Origin: Candidatus Roseilinea sp.
GTDB lineage: Bacteria; Chloroflexota; Anaerolineae; J036; Brachytrichaceae
NCBI GenBank assembly: GCA_025055235.1
Contig: JANWYN010000101.1
Location: forward strand, 1-32,249
Length of the DNA stretch: 32,249 nt
Reading direction: 5' to 3'
Of the stretch, positions 7,840-16,530 are shown in pieces. The notes under the pieces are model-generated. The model was not told the DNA's origin and did not search any database. It saw only the letters and a list, made by a program, of their open reading frames with translations. Position 1 is the first letter of the stretch; each line of letters begins with the position of its first letter. The translations under genes were made by a program, and so were the position numbers.

Positions 7840-8031
7840 TTGGTAATTGGTAACTGGTAATTAGTAATTGGAGATTGGAGATTGATGATGATTGATGATT
7901 GATGATTGACGACTTGATGACCTCGACGGCCAACGATTCGATCCACGATCCACGATCTACGATTCACGATCCACGACCAGACACCAGCGACCAACCACCG
8001 GCGACCGGCGACTAGCAACCAGCGACCAGCA
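7840..8031. repeat. 7-bp tandem repeat array C (aroA/aroE gap), two blocks
   Basis: The longest array. Block 1 (7840-7909) has ten 7-mers drifting from TTGGTAA through TTGGAGA to TGATTGA. A 31-nt irregular stretch follows. Block 2 (7941-8031) has thirteen 7-mers drifting from ATCCACG to ACCAGCG/ACCGGCG. The phase is kept within each block while the unit changes gradually, as expected from repeated local duplication plus drift. The array supplies the aroA stop codon (8012-8014) and fills the whole gap to aroE. Confidence 0.87.
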
Positions 8032-9331
8032 GCGACAAATCGCGGAAGAACGCCGGGTAGGTCTTGGCTACGCATTCCGCGCCGAGGATCGTCGTCTTGC
8101 CTTCGGCGCACAGCCCAGCGACAGCCAATGCCATCGCCACGCGGTGATCGCCCAGACTATCCACGACCGCGCCGCGCAGGCGCGCCGGCCCTTCGACGAC
8201 GAAACCGTCCGCCGTCGCCTCGATCCGCGCGCCCAACTTGCGCAGCTCGCCGACGAACCCCTCCAGCCGGTTGCTCTCTTTGACGCGCAATTCCTCCGCA
8301 TCGCGGACGACGGTGACGCCGTGCGCCTGCGTCGCCGCCACGGCGAAGATGGGGAACTCGTCAATCATGCGCGGCGTCAGTGCGCCGCCCACCTCGACGC
8401 CGCGCAGCTCACCGCCGGCCACTTCCAAGTCGCCCACTGGCTCGCCGCCCTCCTCGCGCAGATTGTTCACGCTGATCGCCGCGCCCATCGCGCGCAACGC
8501 GTCGAGTAGGCCGGTGCGCGTTGAGTTCAGGCCGACTTCCACCAGCCGGACGCGCGCGCCCGGTGTGATCGCCGCTGCGACTATGAAGAACGCTGCCGAC
8601 GAAAAGTCCGCCGGAACCAGCATGTCCAGCGCGCGCAGCGGCTCGTGCGGCGGATGCACCGTGATGCGATTGGCATCGCCTTCGGCCTCCGCAACCACTT
8701 CGACGCCCGCAGCGCGCAGCATGCGCTCGGTGTGGTCGCGCGTCGGCGCCGGCTCGCGGATGGTCACCGGAGCGCCGGCGTATAGCCCGGCCAGCAGCAG
8801 CGCGCTCTTCACCTGCGCGCTGGCGATGGGCATGTCGTAGGTCAGGCCATGTAGCGGGTTGCTGGCCGCGCGGATGACCAACGGCGCACCGCCGTCCGTG
8901 TCCTCGATTTGCGCGCCCATCCGGCGCAGCGGCTCGGTGACGCGACGCATCGGGCGGCGGCGCAACTGCTCGCTGCCGTCCAACACCGAATCGAACGCCT
9001 GGCCGGCCAGGAAGCCGGCCAGCAACCGCATCGTCGTGCCGGATGAGTTGCAGAACAGCGGCTGGGCCGGCGCACGCAAGCCGCGCAAGCCCAGGCCGGG
9101 GATGCACAGGCCAAGCGGGTCGCAGCCGCCGAGCGGAGCGACCTGCACGCCGAGCGCTGCCATGCAGCCCAGTGCGGCGTTCGTGTCGTCGCTCTCCAGC
9201 GGCTCGCGGATGCGGCTGACGCCTTCGGCGATGCCGGCCAGGATCGCTGCACGCACCGTGATGCTGCGGTCGCTCGGAACGCGCAGCACACCGCGCAACG
9301 CACGCGCCGGTTGGATGATCTCGGTGGTCAT
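8012..9331 (-). CDS. aroA: 3-phosphoshikimate 1-carboxyvinyltransferase (EPSP synthase)
   Basis: A 439-residue EPSP synthase, step 6 (shikimate-3-phosphate plus PEP). Conserved elements are [80 protein letters not shown] and KTYPAFF. Two departures stand out. The usual P-G-x-K-S near the N-terminus reads PSDRSIT, with Arg where the substrate-binding Lys (Lys22 of E. coli) normally lies. The usual GNSGT reads NSSGT. The last residues (about LLVAGC) and the stop codon come from the 7-bp repeat array. It overlaps tyrA by 4 bp (ATGA), so the two are translationally coupled. Confidence 0.95.
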   Translation of the reverse strand: MTTEIIQPARALRGVLRVPSDRSITVRAAILAGIAEGVSRIREPLESDDTNAALGCMAALGVQVAPLGGCDPLGLCIPGLGLRGLRAPAQPLFCNSSGTTMRLLAGFLAGQAFDSVLDGSEQLRRRPMRRVTEPLRRMGAQIEDTDGGAPLVIRAASNPLHGLTYDMPIASAQVKSALLLAGLYAGAPVTIREPAPTRDHTERMLRAAGVEVVAEAEGDANRITVHPPHEPLRALDMLVPADFSSAAFFIVAAAITPGARVRLVEVGLNSTRTGLLDALRAMGAAISVNNLREEGGEPVGDLEVAGGELRGVEVGGALTPRMIDEFPIFAVAATQAHGVTVVRDAEELRVKESNRLEGFVGELRKLGARIEATADGFVVEGPARLRGAVVDSLGDHRVAMALAVAGLCAEGKTTILGAECVAKTYPAFFRDLSLLVAGC

Positions 9332-10179
9332 CGAAAGTGCGCCTTGCGCGCTTGAGCCGCAGCAGTGAGGAAGGCACGCAGCCCCTCCTCATCACGGCGC
9401 TCCAGCAGCGCGGTGAATTGGTCCAGCGTGAATTGCAGATCGCGCACTGCGCCGAGCACGGCATCGGCGTTGGTAAGCAAGATGTCCAGCCACATAGTCA
9501 CATCGCTGGCCGCCACGCGCGAGGTGTCGCGAAATCCGCCGGCCATCACTTCCCACACCTCCGGGTGATTCAGGCTGAACTGGTCGGTCGCCGTCACCAG
9601 CGCGACGGCCAGCGCATAGGGCAGGTGACTGGCGAAAGCGAGCAGCGCGTCGTGCTGCGCGACGCTGACCTCGCGCGGCGCGGCGCCGACGTGCTCGGCC
9701 AGGGCACGGACAACGGAGAGCGATTCGTCATCGGTGCGTTGTGTGCGGGTGAGCAGCCAGGGTGCACCGCGATACAGCGACGCTTCGGCAGCGTCTATGC
9801 CGGCGACCTCCTTGCCGCACATCGGGTGCGAGCCGACGGCGCGCAGGTGCGCCGGCAGCGCATCCATGGCCCGGACAATCTCGGTCTTGGTGCTGCCCAT
9901 GTCGGTGATGATCGCGCCGGGCCGGCAGATACCGGCAAGCTGCTCGATCTGCGCGATCAGCACACGCACCGGCGTGCACAGCACGACAACGTCGGCCTCG
10001 CGCGCAGCGCTGAGTTCTGGCGAAAGGACATCAGCGATGCTGCGCGCTTGCGCCTTGCGCAACGTCTCGGCGCTGCGCGAGACGCCGATCAGCCGGCCGT
10101 GATAGCCATTCGCCCGCAGCGCCAGGGCGAACGACGCGCCCATCAAGCCCAGGCCGACGATGCAGAGGGTGTGTGTCAC
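9328..10179 (-). CDS. tyrA: prephenate dehydrogenase
   Basis: A 283-residue monofunctional prephenate dehydrogenase (prephenate to 4-hydroxyphenylpyruvate, tyrosine branch). It has the Rossmann motif GLGLMG (9-14), [16 protein letters not shown], the active-site region [10 protein letters not shown] with its catalytic His, and ASHLPYALA in the helical dimerisation domain. There is no ACT domain after residue about 270 and no chorismate mutase domain, so tyrosine feedback through an ACT domain is not expected. The start is GTG at 10179. Its upstream region is repeat array B, whose CAGGAC units may act as a poor ribosome-binding site. Confidence 0.95.
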   Translation of the reverse strand: MTHTLCIVGLGLMGASFALALRANGYHGRLIGVSRSAETLRKAQARSIADVLSPELSAAREADVVVLCTPVRVLIAQIEQLAGICRPGAIITDMGSTKTEIVRAMDALPAHLRAVGSHPMCGKEVAGIDAAEASLYRGAPWLLTRTQRTDDESLSVVRALAEHVGAAPREVSVAQHDALLAFASHLPYALAVALVTATDQFSLNHPEVWEVMAGGFRDTSRVAASDVTMWLDILLTNADAVLGAVRDLQFTLDQFTALLERRDEEGLRAFLTAAAQARKAHFR

Positions 10180-10180
10180 G

Positions 10181-10236
10181 TCTTGCGTCCTGCGTCTTGC
10201 GTCCTGCGTCCCTCGTCCTGCGTCTTGCGTGTCGCG
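10181..10236. repeat. 7-bp tandem repeat array B (upstream of tyrA)
   Basis: Eight exact-period 7-mers: TCTTGCG and TCCTGCG alternating, with TCCCTCG and TGTCGCG as variants. It begins 2 bp upstream of the tyrA GTG and ends 29 bp before the stop of the upstream DAHP synthase gene. It is direct only, with no inverted arm. Confidence 0.85.
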
Positions 10237-10265
10237 TGCGCACTATGGGATACGCAATGCGCAAA

Positions 10266-11291
10266 CTATACCGTGCGATCCACAGCAGCGGCCACGCGAC
10301 GCACCTGCTCGAACAACTCGCAGTATCGCTGTGGGGTGAGCGTCTGCGCGCCGTCGCTCACGGCCTTCGAGGGGTCGGGATGCACCTCGATAATCAACCC
10401 ATCGGCGCCGGCAGCAACAGCAGCTCTGGCGATTGGCGTGACGTATTCCCACTTGCCCGTGCCGTGCGACGGATCTACGATCACCGGCAGGTGCGACAGC
10501 TCCTTCAACACCGGCACGGCATTGATGTCGAGCGTGTTGCGCGTGTATTTCTCGAAGGTGCGAATGCCGCGCTCGCACAGCATCACATCGTAGTTGCCGT
10601 GGGAGAGGATGTATTCGGCAGCCATGAGCAGCTCTTCCATCGTCGCGCTCAGCCCGCGCTTGAGCAGCACCGGCTTGTGCGCCTCGCCCACGGCGTGCAG
10701 CAAGGGGAAGTTCTGCATGTTGCGTGCGCCGACTTGCAGGATGTCGGCGTACTTCGCCACCAGCGGCACCTGCTCCGGCGACATCACCTCGGTGACGATG
10801 GCCAAGCCGTATGCATCGCGCGCCTCGGCCATCCACTTCAGCGCCTCTTCGCCGTGGCCCTGGAAGGAATACGGCGACGTGCGCGGCTTGAACGCACCCC
10901 CGCGCAGGATGGTTGCGCCGGCTTCCTTCACGGCGCGCGCGCTCTCCATGATTTGCTCGCGGCTCTCCACCGCACACGGGCCGGCCATCATCGCCAGGTG
11001 CGTGTTGCCGATAGCGATGGTGCGACTTTTCACGCGCAGTTGAATGACTGTGTTTTGCTTTTTGAAGTCGCGGCTGGCCAGCTTGAACGGCCGCAGGATC
11101 GGCAGCACGCGCTCGACGCCGCTCAACAGCTCGAGCGGCGCCGGGTCTATCGGGCGTTCATCGCCCACCATGCCGATGATCGTGCGCTCTTCGCCTTCGG
11201 AAAGGTGCGCGCGCATGCCGATGGATTCGATGTGCTTGATCACGCCGGCGATCTCGGATGCGGACGCGCCGGCCTTCATGACGATGACCAT
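10266..11291 (-). CDS. aroF: DAHP synthase, type I-beta with N-terminal regulatory domain
   Basis: A 341-residue 3-deoxy-7-phosphoheptulonate synthase, first step (PEP plus erythrose-4-phosphate). Residues 1-75 form the ferredoxin-like/ACT-like domain ([20 protein letters not shown]) typical of the Thermotoga-type I-beta enzyme, through which Tyr or Phe inhibits. The barrel follows: [58 protein letters not shown] and VDPSHGTG. There is no fused chorismate mutase. The start at 11291 follows GGTGGGAAG and gives the normal N-terminus. It is the second DAHP synthase in a row, 54 bp after the first. Confidence 0.95.
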   Translation of the reverse strand: MVIVMKAGASASEIAGVIKHIESIGMRAHLSEGEERTIIGMVGDERPIDPAPLELLSGVERVLPILRPFKLASRDFKKQNTVIQLRVKSRTIAIGNTHLAMMAGPCAVESREQIMESARAVKEAGATILRGGAFKPRTSPYSFQGHGEEALKWMAEARDAYGLAIVTEVMSPEQVPLVAKYADILQVGARNMQNFPLLHAVGEAHKPVLLKRGLSATMEELLMAAEYILSHGNYDVMLCERGIRTFEKYTRNTLDINAVPVLKELSHLPVIVDPSHGTGKWEYVTPIARAAVAAGADGLIIEVHPDPSKAVSDGAQTLTPQRYCELFEQVRRVAAAVDRTV

Positions 11292-11345
11292 ACTTCCCAC
11301 CATTACAAAACTAGAAGCCAGGACGCTCGACCTCTACGGGCCGCG

Positions 11346-12455
11346 CTACGTGACCATCACCTTCCCGTTCACGCGCTCGGACGCATGCAGGAATGGCGTT
11401 GAACTGTGACGCCGGACGCGCACTGCTTCGGCCAGCCGGTCGAGCACGCGCTCGGTATCCTCCCATCCGATGCACGCGTCGGTGATGCTTTTGCCGTATT
11501 CGAGTGGCTGGCCGGGGATGAGATCCTGCCGGCCGGCGACCAGGTGCGATTCCAGCATCACGCCGGCGATGGCGCGCTCGCCCGCTTCGATTTGCTGTGC
11601 CACATCCTCCGCCACGAGGAGCTGATTCTCATGCTTCTTGTTGCTGTTGCCGTGCGAGCAGTCAATCATCAAACGCGGCGACAGGCCGTCGCGCAGGAGC
11701 GCCTCTGCCGTCGCGCGCACGCTGGCATTGTCGTAGTTAGGCGCCTTGCCGCCGCGCAGCACGATGTGGCAGTCGTCGTTACCGGCGGTGTGCACGATGG
11801 CACTGATGCCACCTTTGGTTACGGAGAGAAAATGATGCGGCTGGCGGGCGGCTTTGATCGCGTCAATCGCGATCTTGATGTTGCCATCGGTGCCGTTCTT
11901 GAAGCCGACCGGACACGACAGGCCGCTGGCCAGCTCGCGATGCACTTGCGACTCGGTCGTGCGCGCGCCGATGGCGCCCCAAGCGATCAGATCGGCAACG
12001 TATTGCGGCGAGATCGTGTCGAGGTATTCGGTGGCCGCCGGCACGCCCAGCTCGCTAATGTCCAAGAGCAGCTTGCGCGCCAGCCGCAGCCCCTTGTTGA
12101 TGCGGAACGAGCCGTCGAGGTCGGGGTCGTTGATCAACCCCTTCCAACCCACGGTGGTGCGCGGCTTCTCAAAATACACGCGCATGATGATCTCCAGCGC
12201 GTCGCGGCAACGTTGGCGCACGGGCTTCAGCCGCGTCGCATACTCGAAGGCCGCCTGCACATCGTGCACACTGCACGGCCCCACCACGACGAAGATGCGA
12301 TCGTCATCGCCGTGCAAAATGTGATGCACGGCGCGCCGGGTCTCGTAGACCAGCTTCGCCACCTCGTGCGTGATGGGGAACTCGCGCATCAGGTGCGCTG
12401 GCGGGGCCAGCTCTTTGATCTCTCGGATGCGAACGTCATCGGTTTGGTAAATCAT
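11346..12455 (-). CDS. aroG: DAHP synthase, type I-alpha (AroG/F/H-like)
   Basis: A 369-residue DAHP synthase of the enterobacterial AroFGH kind, and the first structural gene of the operon. Landmarks are GPCSVHDVQ, MRVYFEKPRTTVGWKG, DPDLDGSF, GARTTESQVHRELASGL, GFKNGTDG, SVTKGG, LRGGKAPNYD and MIDCSHGNSNKKHENQ. These supply the PEP, metal and erythrose-4-phosphate sites. The N-terminal extension before residue about 50 is the part that binds feedback inhibitor in E. coli homologues. The start at 12455 has AAGGA 7 nt upstream; an in-frame TTG at 12482 lies in the terminator tail. Expression is predicted to be controlled by the upstream attenuator. Confidence 0.95.
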   Translation of the reverse strand: MIYQTDDVRIREIKELAPPAHLMREFPITHEVAKLVYETRRAVHHILHGDDDRIFVVVGPCSVHDVQAAFEYATRLKPVRQRCRDALEIIMRVYFEKPRTTVGWKGLINDPDLDGSFRINKGLRLARKLLLDISELGVPAATEYLDTISPQYVADLIAWGAIGARTTESQVHRELASGLSCPVGFKNGTDGNIKIAIDAIKAARQPHHFLSVTKGGISAIVHTAGNDDCHIVLRGGKAPNYDNASVRATAEALLRDGLSPRLMIDCSHGNSNKKHENQLLVAEDVAQQIEAGERAIAGVMLESHLVAGRQDLIPGQPLEYGKSITDACIGWEDTERVLDRLAEAVRVRRHSSTPFLHASERVNGKVMVT

Positions 12456-12473
12456 TGCGTCATCCTTTGGGTT

Positions 12474-12510
12474 AAAAATCAAAAGCGCGGAGCTTACCAG
12501 CTCCGCGCTT
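12474..12510 (-). terminator. intrinsic terminator of the aro leader (attenuator hairpin)
   Basis: On the minus strand a perfect 12-bp stem, AAGCGCGGAGCT (12510-12499), pairs with AGCTCCGCGCTT (12494-12483) around a GGTA loop. It is followed at once by TTGATTTTT (12482-12474). It lies between the promoter and the first structural gene, 19 bp before its start codon, so by default it would stop transcription of the operon. Confidence 0.8.
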
Positions 12511-12577
12511 CTACCTGACCTGCGACTGCTACTTTTGGTTACCTGCCGGTCGTCTCGAACCCGCGCGCCAGTAAGCT
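12491..12577 (-). promoter_or_regulatory. predicted anti-terminator pairing in the aro leader
   Basis: Segment B, AGCTTACTGGC (12577-12567), can pair over 11 bp (two G-U wobbles) with segment D, GCTGGTAAGCT (12501-12491), which spans the terminator loop and part of both arms. That pairing would destroy the terminator. B lies inside the leader ORF downstream of the aromatic codons, so it is free when a ribosome stalls there. A competing 12-bp perfect pairing joins segment A (12614-12603, over the Tyr-Phe-Trp-Phe codons) to segment C (12540-12529). A:C encloses B and would block B:D. A 7-bp hairpin, 12580-12586/12590-12596, lies between. Confidence 0.65.
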
Positions 12578-12637
12578 GCCTTTGCCCACGGCAAAGTAGC
12601 TAAACCAAAAGTAGCCGAAAAAGCGCACGGATGCCAT
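12539..12637 (-). CDS. aromatic-rich leader peptide of the aro operon
   Basis: A 32-residue ORF starting about 10 nt after the predicted transcription start and ending in TAA 83 nt before the first structural gene's start codon. Residues 5-15 read RFFGYFWFSYF: five Phe, two Tyr and one Trp within ten positions, all three end products of the pathway. Four of these five Phe codons are TTT despite the high GC. The run of codons for Tyr9, Phe10, Trp11 and Phe12 is itself half of a 12-bp inverted repeat. A ribosome slowed by shortage of any charged aromatic tRNA would stall here. The peptide has no other recognisable domain, so its role should lie in being translated. Confidence 0.8.
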   Translation of the reverse strand: MASVRFFGYFWFSYFAVGKGSLLARGFETTGR

Positions 12638-12653
12638 GTCCGAGATGGCCGAC

Positions 12654-12682
12654 ATACTAAGCCATGATGCGCGAGTTGTCAA
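12654..12682 (-). promoter_or_regulatory. sigma-70 type promoter of the aro operon
   Basis: On the minus strand TTGACA (12682-12677), a 17-bp spacer and TAGTAT (12659-12654): a full -35 match, a near-consensus -10 and ideal spacing. Transcription should start near 12647, giving a leader of about 190 nt. A palindrome, AATTCGAATT (12687-12696), lies 4 bp upstream of the -35 and could be an operator. Confidence 0.8.
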
Positions 12683-12914
12683 ATGCAATTCGAATTCACT
12701 CGAACGAATCCCGACTCCCCCAAGTCGCGGGCGCAGCGAGGCCGTGCCGCGCCAAAAGTTCGCGCCACATCGGGTGCGGGTGCACGCGCAACGATTTTCG
12801 ATAGAATTTGCGGGCAAGGCGAACGAGAGCGCCGCTCTCCCTGTGCCAGTCGGTATCGCGCTCCGGGACGAGGAAATAGTGCCTTTTAGGTTCCAATTCA
12901 AAAGGAGGGTTCCC
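12683..12914. other. divergent intergenic region between aro operon and transporter operon
   Basis: No gene is seen. It holds the AATTCGAATT palindrome (12687-12696) by the aro promoter. On the plus strand there is a possible -10, TAGAAT (12802-12807), without a clear -35. A strong ribosome-binding site, AAAGGAGG (12901-12908), serves the binding-protein gene. A long plus-strand reading frame crosses the region without a stop, but its start would lie inside the opposite aro leader and its sequence is not protein-like. Confidence 0.5.
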
Positions 12915-13985
<1,071 letters not shown>

Positions 13986-13997
13986 CTTCGCCCGACC

Positions 13998-14030
13998 GGC
14001 CCTCGCGGGTCACTCGAACCCGCGAGGGCC
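13998..14030 (+). terminator. 13-bp perfect hairpin between binding-protein and ATPase genes
   Basis: GGCCCTCGCGGGT (13998-14010) pairs perfectly with 14018-14030 around a 7-nt loop. It starts 12 bp after the stop of the binding-protein gene. The tail ACCTTTGTCC is not a proper T-run. It is best read as an intercistronic stabiliser or partial terminator that keeps the binding protein more abundant than the membrane parts. Confidence 0.6.
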
Positions 14031-14049
14031 ACCTTTGTCCGCAACCATC

Positions 14050-14847
14050 ATGGCATCGTCCACTCCCTGCGTCGCTCTGCACGACGTATCAGTGGTCTAC
14101 CAGGGCGACGATGGGCGCGAGGTGCACGCGCTGGAGGGCGTGTCGTTGTCCATCGCCCAGGGCGAATTCGTGGCCATCGCCGGCCCTAGCGGCTGCGGCA
14201 AGACCACCATCCTTAAGCTCGTCTCCGGCCTGATGCCGGCCACGCGTGGCCGGGTGCTGATTGACGGCGCGCCGGTGCGCGGGCCACAGAAGAACGTCGG
14301 CATGGCCTTTCAGAACCCAACGCTCCTGCCCTGGCGCAACGCGCTGGAGAACGTGCTGCTGCCGCTGGAAGTGGTCGAGCCACACCGTCGCGCTTTTCGC
14401 CAAAAGAAACGCGAATATGAAGGGCGCGCGTTGGAACTTTTGAAGCTGGTAGGGCTGGACGGCTTCGCCAACAAACCGCCCTACCAGCTCTCCGGTGGCA
14501 TGCAACAGCGCGTCTCGCTCTGCCGCGCGCTCATCCATGAGCCGGAGATCCTGCTGCTGGACGAGCCCTTCGCCGCGCTCGACGCCTTCACCCGCGAGGA
14601 GCTGTGGGGCGTGCTGCAATCGCTCTGGCAGGCACGGCGCTGCACGGTCATCCTGGTGACGCACGACCTGCGCGAGGCGGTCTTCCTGGCTACTACGGTG
14701 TACGTGATGAGCAAGCGGCCCGGCCGGCTGACGCACGTCACGCACATCGAGTTGCCGCGCCCGCGCGCGCCGGAGCACATGTTCGAGCCGCGGTTCAACG
14801 ACTACGTGCATGACATCTACACCCGCATCGGCGAGGTGCGCATATGA
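14050..14847 (+). CDS. ABC transporter ATP-binding protein, SsuB/TauB-like
   Basis: A 265-residue nucleotide-binding subunit. Walker A is GPSGCGKTT (45-53), then the Q-loop AFQNPTLLPW, signature LSGGMQQRV (about 147-155), Walker B ILLLDEPFAALD and the switch His in VTHDLREA. The C-terminal part after residue about 215 (MSKRPGRL) is the normal NitT/TauT-family tail. The ATG at 14050 is used; an in-frame TTG at 14035 would add five residues. No clear ribosome-binding site is seen, because the hairpin lies just upstream. Its stop overlaps the permease start (ATGA), so the two are co-translated and should work together at the inner face of the membrane. Confidence 0.95.
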   Translation: MASSTPCVALHDVSVVYQGDDGREVHALEGVSLSIAQGEFVAIAGPSGCGKTTILKLVSGLMPATRGRVLIDGAPVRGPQKNVGMAFQNPTLLPWRNALENVLLPLEVVEPHRRAFRQKKREYEGRALELLKLVGLDGFANKPPYQLSGGMQQRVSLCRALIHEPEILLLDEPFAALDAFTREELWGVLQSLWQARRCTVILVTHDLREAVFLATTVYVMSKRPGRLTHVTHIELPRPRAPEHMFEPRFNDYVHDIYTRIGEVRI

Positions 14848-15602
14848 AACCTGCTTCTCCGCTGCGGCGCATCCTGCCGCCGGTCGTTGCCATCATCCTG
14901 TTCTTCTTGATCTGGGAAGTGGGCTGCCTGGTGCTAGGCGTGGATGAGTTCATCCTGCCGCGCCCCAGCGTCGCGATTGCCGCTTATTTCCAGTGGCAGG
15001 AGGCGATCTGGCCGAATGCGCTGCAGACGTTATTCACCACCCTGGTCGGCCTGGGGCTGGCCATCTTGGCCGGCACAGTGATCGGCGCGCTGATCGGCTA
15101 CTCAGCGCTGATCTACGATGCGTTGTATCCGCTGCTGGTCGCATTCAACTCGATCCCGAAGGCGGCGCTGGTGCCGGTGTTCGTGATCTGGTTCGGCGTA
15201 GGCACGCTGCCGGCGGTGCTCATCGCCTTCCTGATCTCGTTCTTCCCCATCGCGGTCAACGTCGCCACCGGCATCGCCACGGTAGAGCCGGAGCTGCGCG
15301 ACGTGCTGCGTTCGCTGGGTGCCAGCAAGCTCGACTTGTTCTTGAAAGTCGGCTTCCCGCGCACGCTGCCGTATTTCTTCGCCTCGCTCAAGGTGGCGGT
15401 GACGCTGGCCTTTGTCGGCTCAGTCGTCGCGGAGTTGGGCGCGTCCAACCGCGGCATCGGCAATATGATGGTGATCGCCAGTTCGCGCTTCGACGTGCCG
15501 CTGGTGTTCGCCGGCTTGATGGTCGTTGCGCTAATGGGCATCGCGCTCTATGCCGCTTTCGCCTTCCTAGAGCGTCGCGTGGTAAGTTGGGCGTATCGCT
15601 AG
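14844..15602 (+). CDS. ABC transporter permease, SsuC/TauC-like
   Basis: A 252-residue integral membrane permease with about six hydrophobic helices, the first at residues about 11-32 (PPVVAIILFFLIWEVGCLV). The EAA-type cytoplasmic loop that contacts the ATPase is seen around LRDVLRSLGASKLDLFLKV. The conserved FNSIPKAALVPVFVIWFG segment is typical of the nitrate/taurine/sulfonate family. A single permease gene implies a homodimer. It overlaps the ATPase gene by 4 bp and is followed after only 3 bp by the dehydrogenase FAD subunit, which ties transporter and enzyme into one transcript. Confidence 0.95.
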   Translation: MKPASPLRRILPPVVAIILFFLIWEVGCLVLGVDEFILPRPSVAIAAYFQWQEAIWPNALQTLFTTLVGLGLAILAGTVIGALIGYSALIYDALYPLLVAFNSIPKAALVPVFVIWFGVGTLPAVLIAFLISFFPIAVNVATGIATVEPELRDVLRSLGASKLDLFLKVGFPRTLPYFFASLKVAVTLAFVGSVVAELGASNRGIGNMMVIASSRFDVPLVFAGLMVVALMGIALYAAFAFLERRVVSWAYR

Positions 15603-15605
15603 CAC

Positions 15606-16499
15606 ATGAGCTGGAGTCACTACCTGATGCCGGAAACGCTGGAGGAGGCGGTGCGTTTGCTGGCCGCATACGATGGACGCGCGCGCGCCGTCGGCGGCGG
15701 CACTGACTATTTCGTGGACGAAGCGCACCAGCCGGCACCGGAGGTGCTGGTGGACGTGACGCGCATCGCCGGTTTGCGCCGCATTTGGGAGCAAGACGGC
15801 TACATCGTCATCGGCTGCGGCGCGTCGCACGCGCAGATCGTCGCATCGCCCGTGGTGCAGGCGCACGGCACGGCGCTGGTCGAGGCCTGCGGGCAGATTG
15901 GCGGGCCGCAGGTGCGCAACGTCGCCACGCTGGCCGGCAACATCGCCCATGCCCTGCCGGCAGCCGATGGCTCCATCGCTTTGCTGGCGCTGGACGGCGA
16001 GGCACTGGTTGCCTGGGCCGAAGCCGGCGCTTTGATCCAAGCGTGGCGGCCGCTGACGCAACTCTTCCGCGGGCCGGGGCAATCGGCCATAGACAGCACG
16101 CGCCAAGTGCTGGCAGCGGTGCGCTTCCGCGCTCGCGCAGCGATGGAAGGTTCGGCCTTCGCCCGCGTGATGCGCCCGCAGGGCGTGGCGCTGCCGATCA
16201 TGGGGCTGGCTGTGCGCGTGCGCCTGGGCGACGATGGCGTCATTGCCGACGCGCGCATTGCGCTGGGCCCGGTCGCGCCGACACCGTTCCGCGCCCGAAG
16301 GACCGAAGACTTCTTGCGCAGTCGGCAGCCTGATGCGCTCACGCTGCGCGAAGCGACAAATACGCTCTTGAGCGAAACACACCCGCGCACCAGCCCACAC
16401 CGCGCCACCGCCGAATACCGGCGTGAGGTGATCCCGGTGTTGTTCGAAGAAGCGATCGGCAAAGCGCTGCAGCGTGCCGGCGCAAAAGTGGCCGCATGA
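15606..16499 (+). CDS. molybdopterin dehydrogenase FAD-binding (medium) subunit
   Basis: A 297-residue FAD subunit of a xanthine dehydrogenase/CO dehydrogenase-type molybdenum hydroxylase. The N-terminal YLMPETLEEAVRLLA is followed by AVGGGTDYFV, the first FAD pyrophosphate loop. GGPQVRNVATLAGNIAHALP with PAADG is the second. The C-terminal CO-deh_flav_C domain begins near RVMRPQGVALPIMGLAV. It passes electrons from the 2Fe-2S clusters to NAD+ or another acceptor. It starts 3 bp after the permease and ends 31 bp before the catalytic fusion gene. Confidence 0.94.
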   Translation: MSWSHYLMPETLEEAVRLLAAYDGRARAVGGGTDYFVDEAHQPAPEVLVDVTRIAGLRRIWEQDGYIVIGCGASHAQIVASPVVQAHGTALVEACGQIGGPQVRNVATLAGNIAHALPAADGSIALLALDGEALVAWAEAGALIQAWRPLTQLFRGPGQSAIDSTRQVLAAVRFRARAAMEGSAFARVMRPQGVALPIMGLAVRVRLGDDGVIADARIALGPVAPTPFRARRTEDFLRSRQPDALTLREATNTLLSETHPRTSPHRATAEYRREVIPVLFEEAIGKALQRAGAKVAA

Positions 16500-16530
16500 C
16501 GTTCGTGAGAAACGAGGGAGGATGAATCAG

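Noticed and set aside
7840-8031. The regular array between aroA and aroE considered as a CRISPR
   Set aside because: The period is 7 bp with drifting units. There are no 25-40 bp repeats, no unique spacers and no cas genes.
7806-8111. A 101-codon minus-strand frame across the aroA/aroE gap
   Set aside because: Its translation is only the repeat array read through (repeated WLVAG and NYQL words) plus out-of-frame aroA sequence.
12550-12570. A T-loop-like GGGTTCGAGAC on the minus strand in the aro leader, considered as a tRNA or T-box
   Set aside because: The flanking bases do not form a T-stem, no cloverleaf closes, and the T-box consensus AGGGTGGNACCGCG is absent. It is simply codons 26-29 of the leader ORF.
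12529-12614. The inverted repeat with AACCAAAAGTAG looked like a dispersed repeat of a kind common in proteobacteria
   Set aside because: Its position between a consensus promoter and a terminator, and the overlap of one arm with the aromatic codons, fit an attenuator much better. No second copy is seen in the window.
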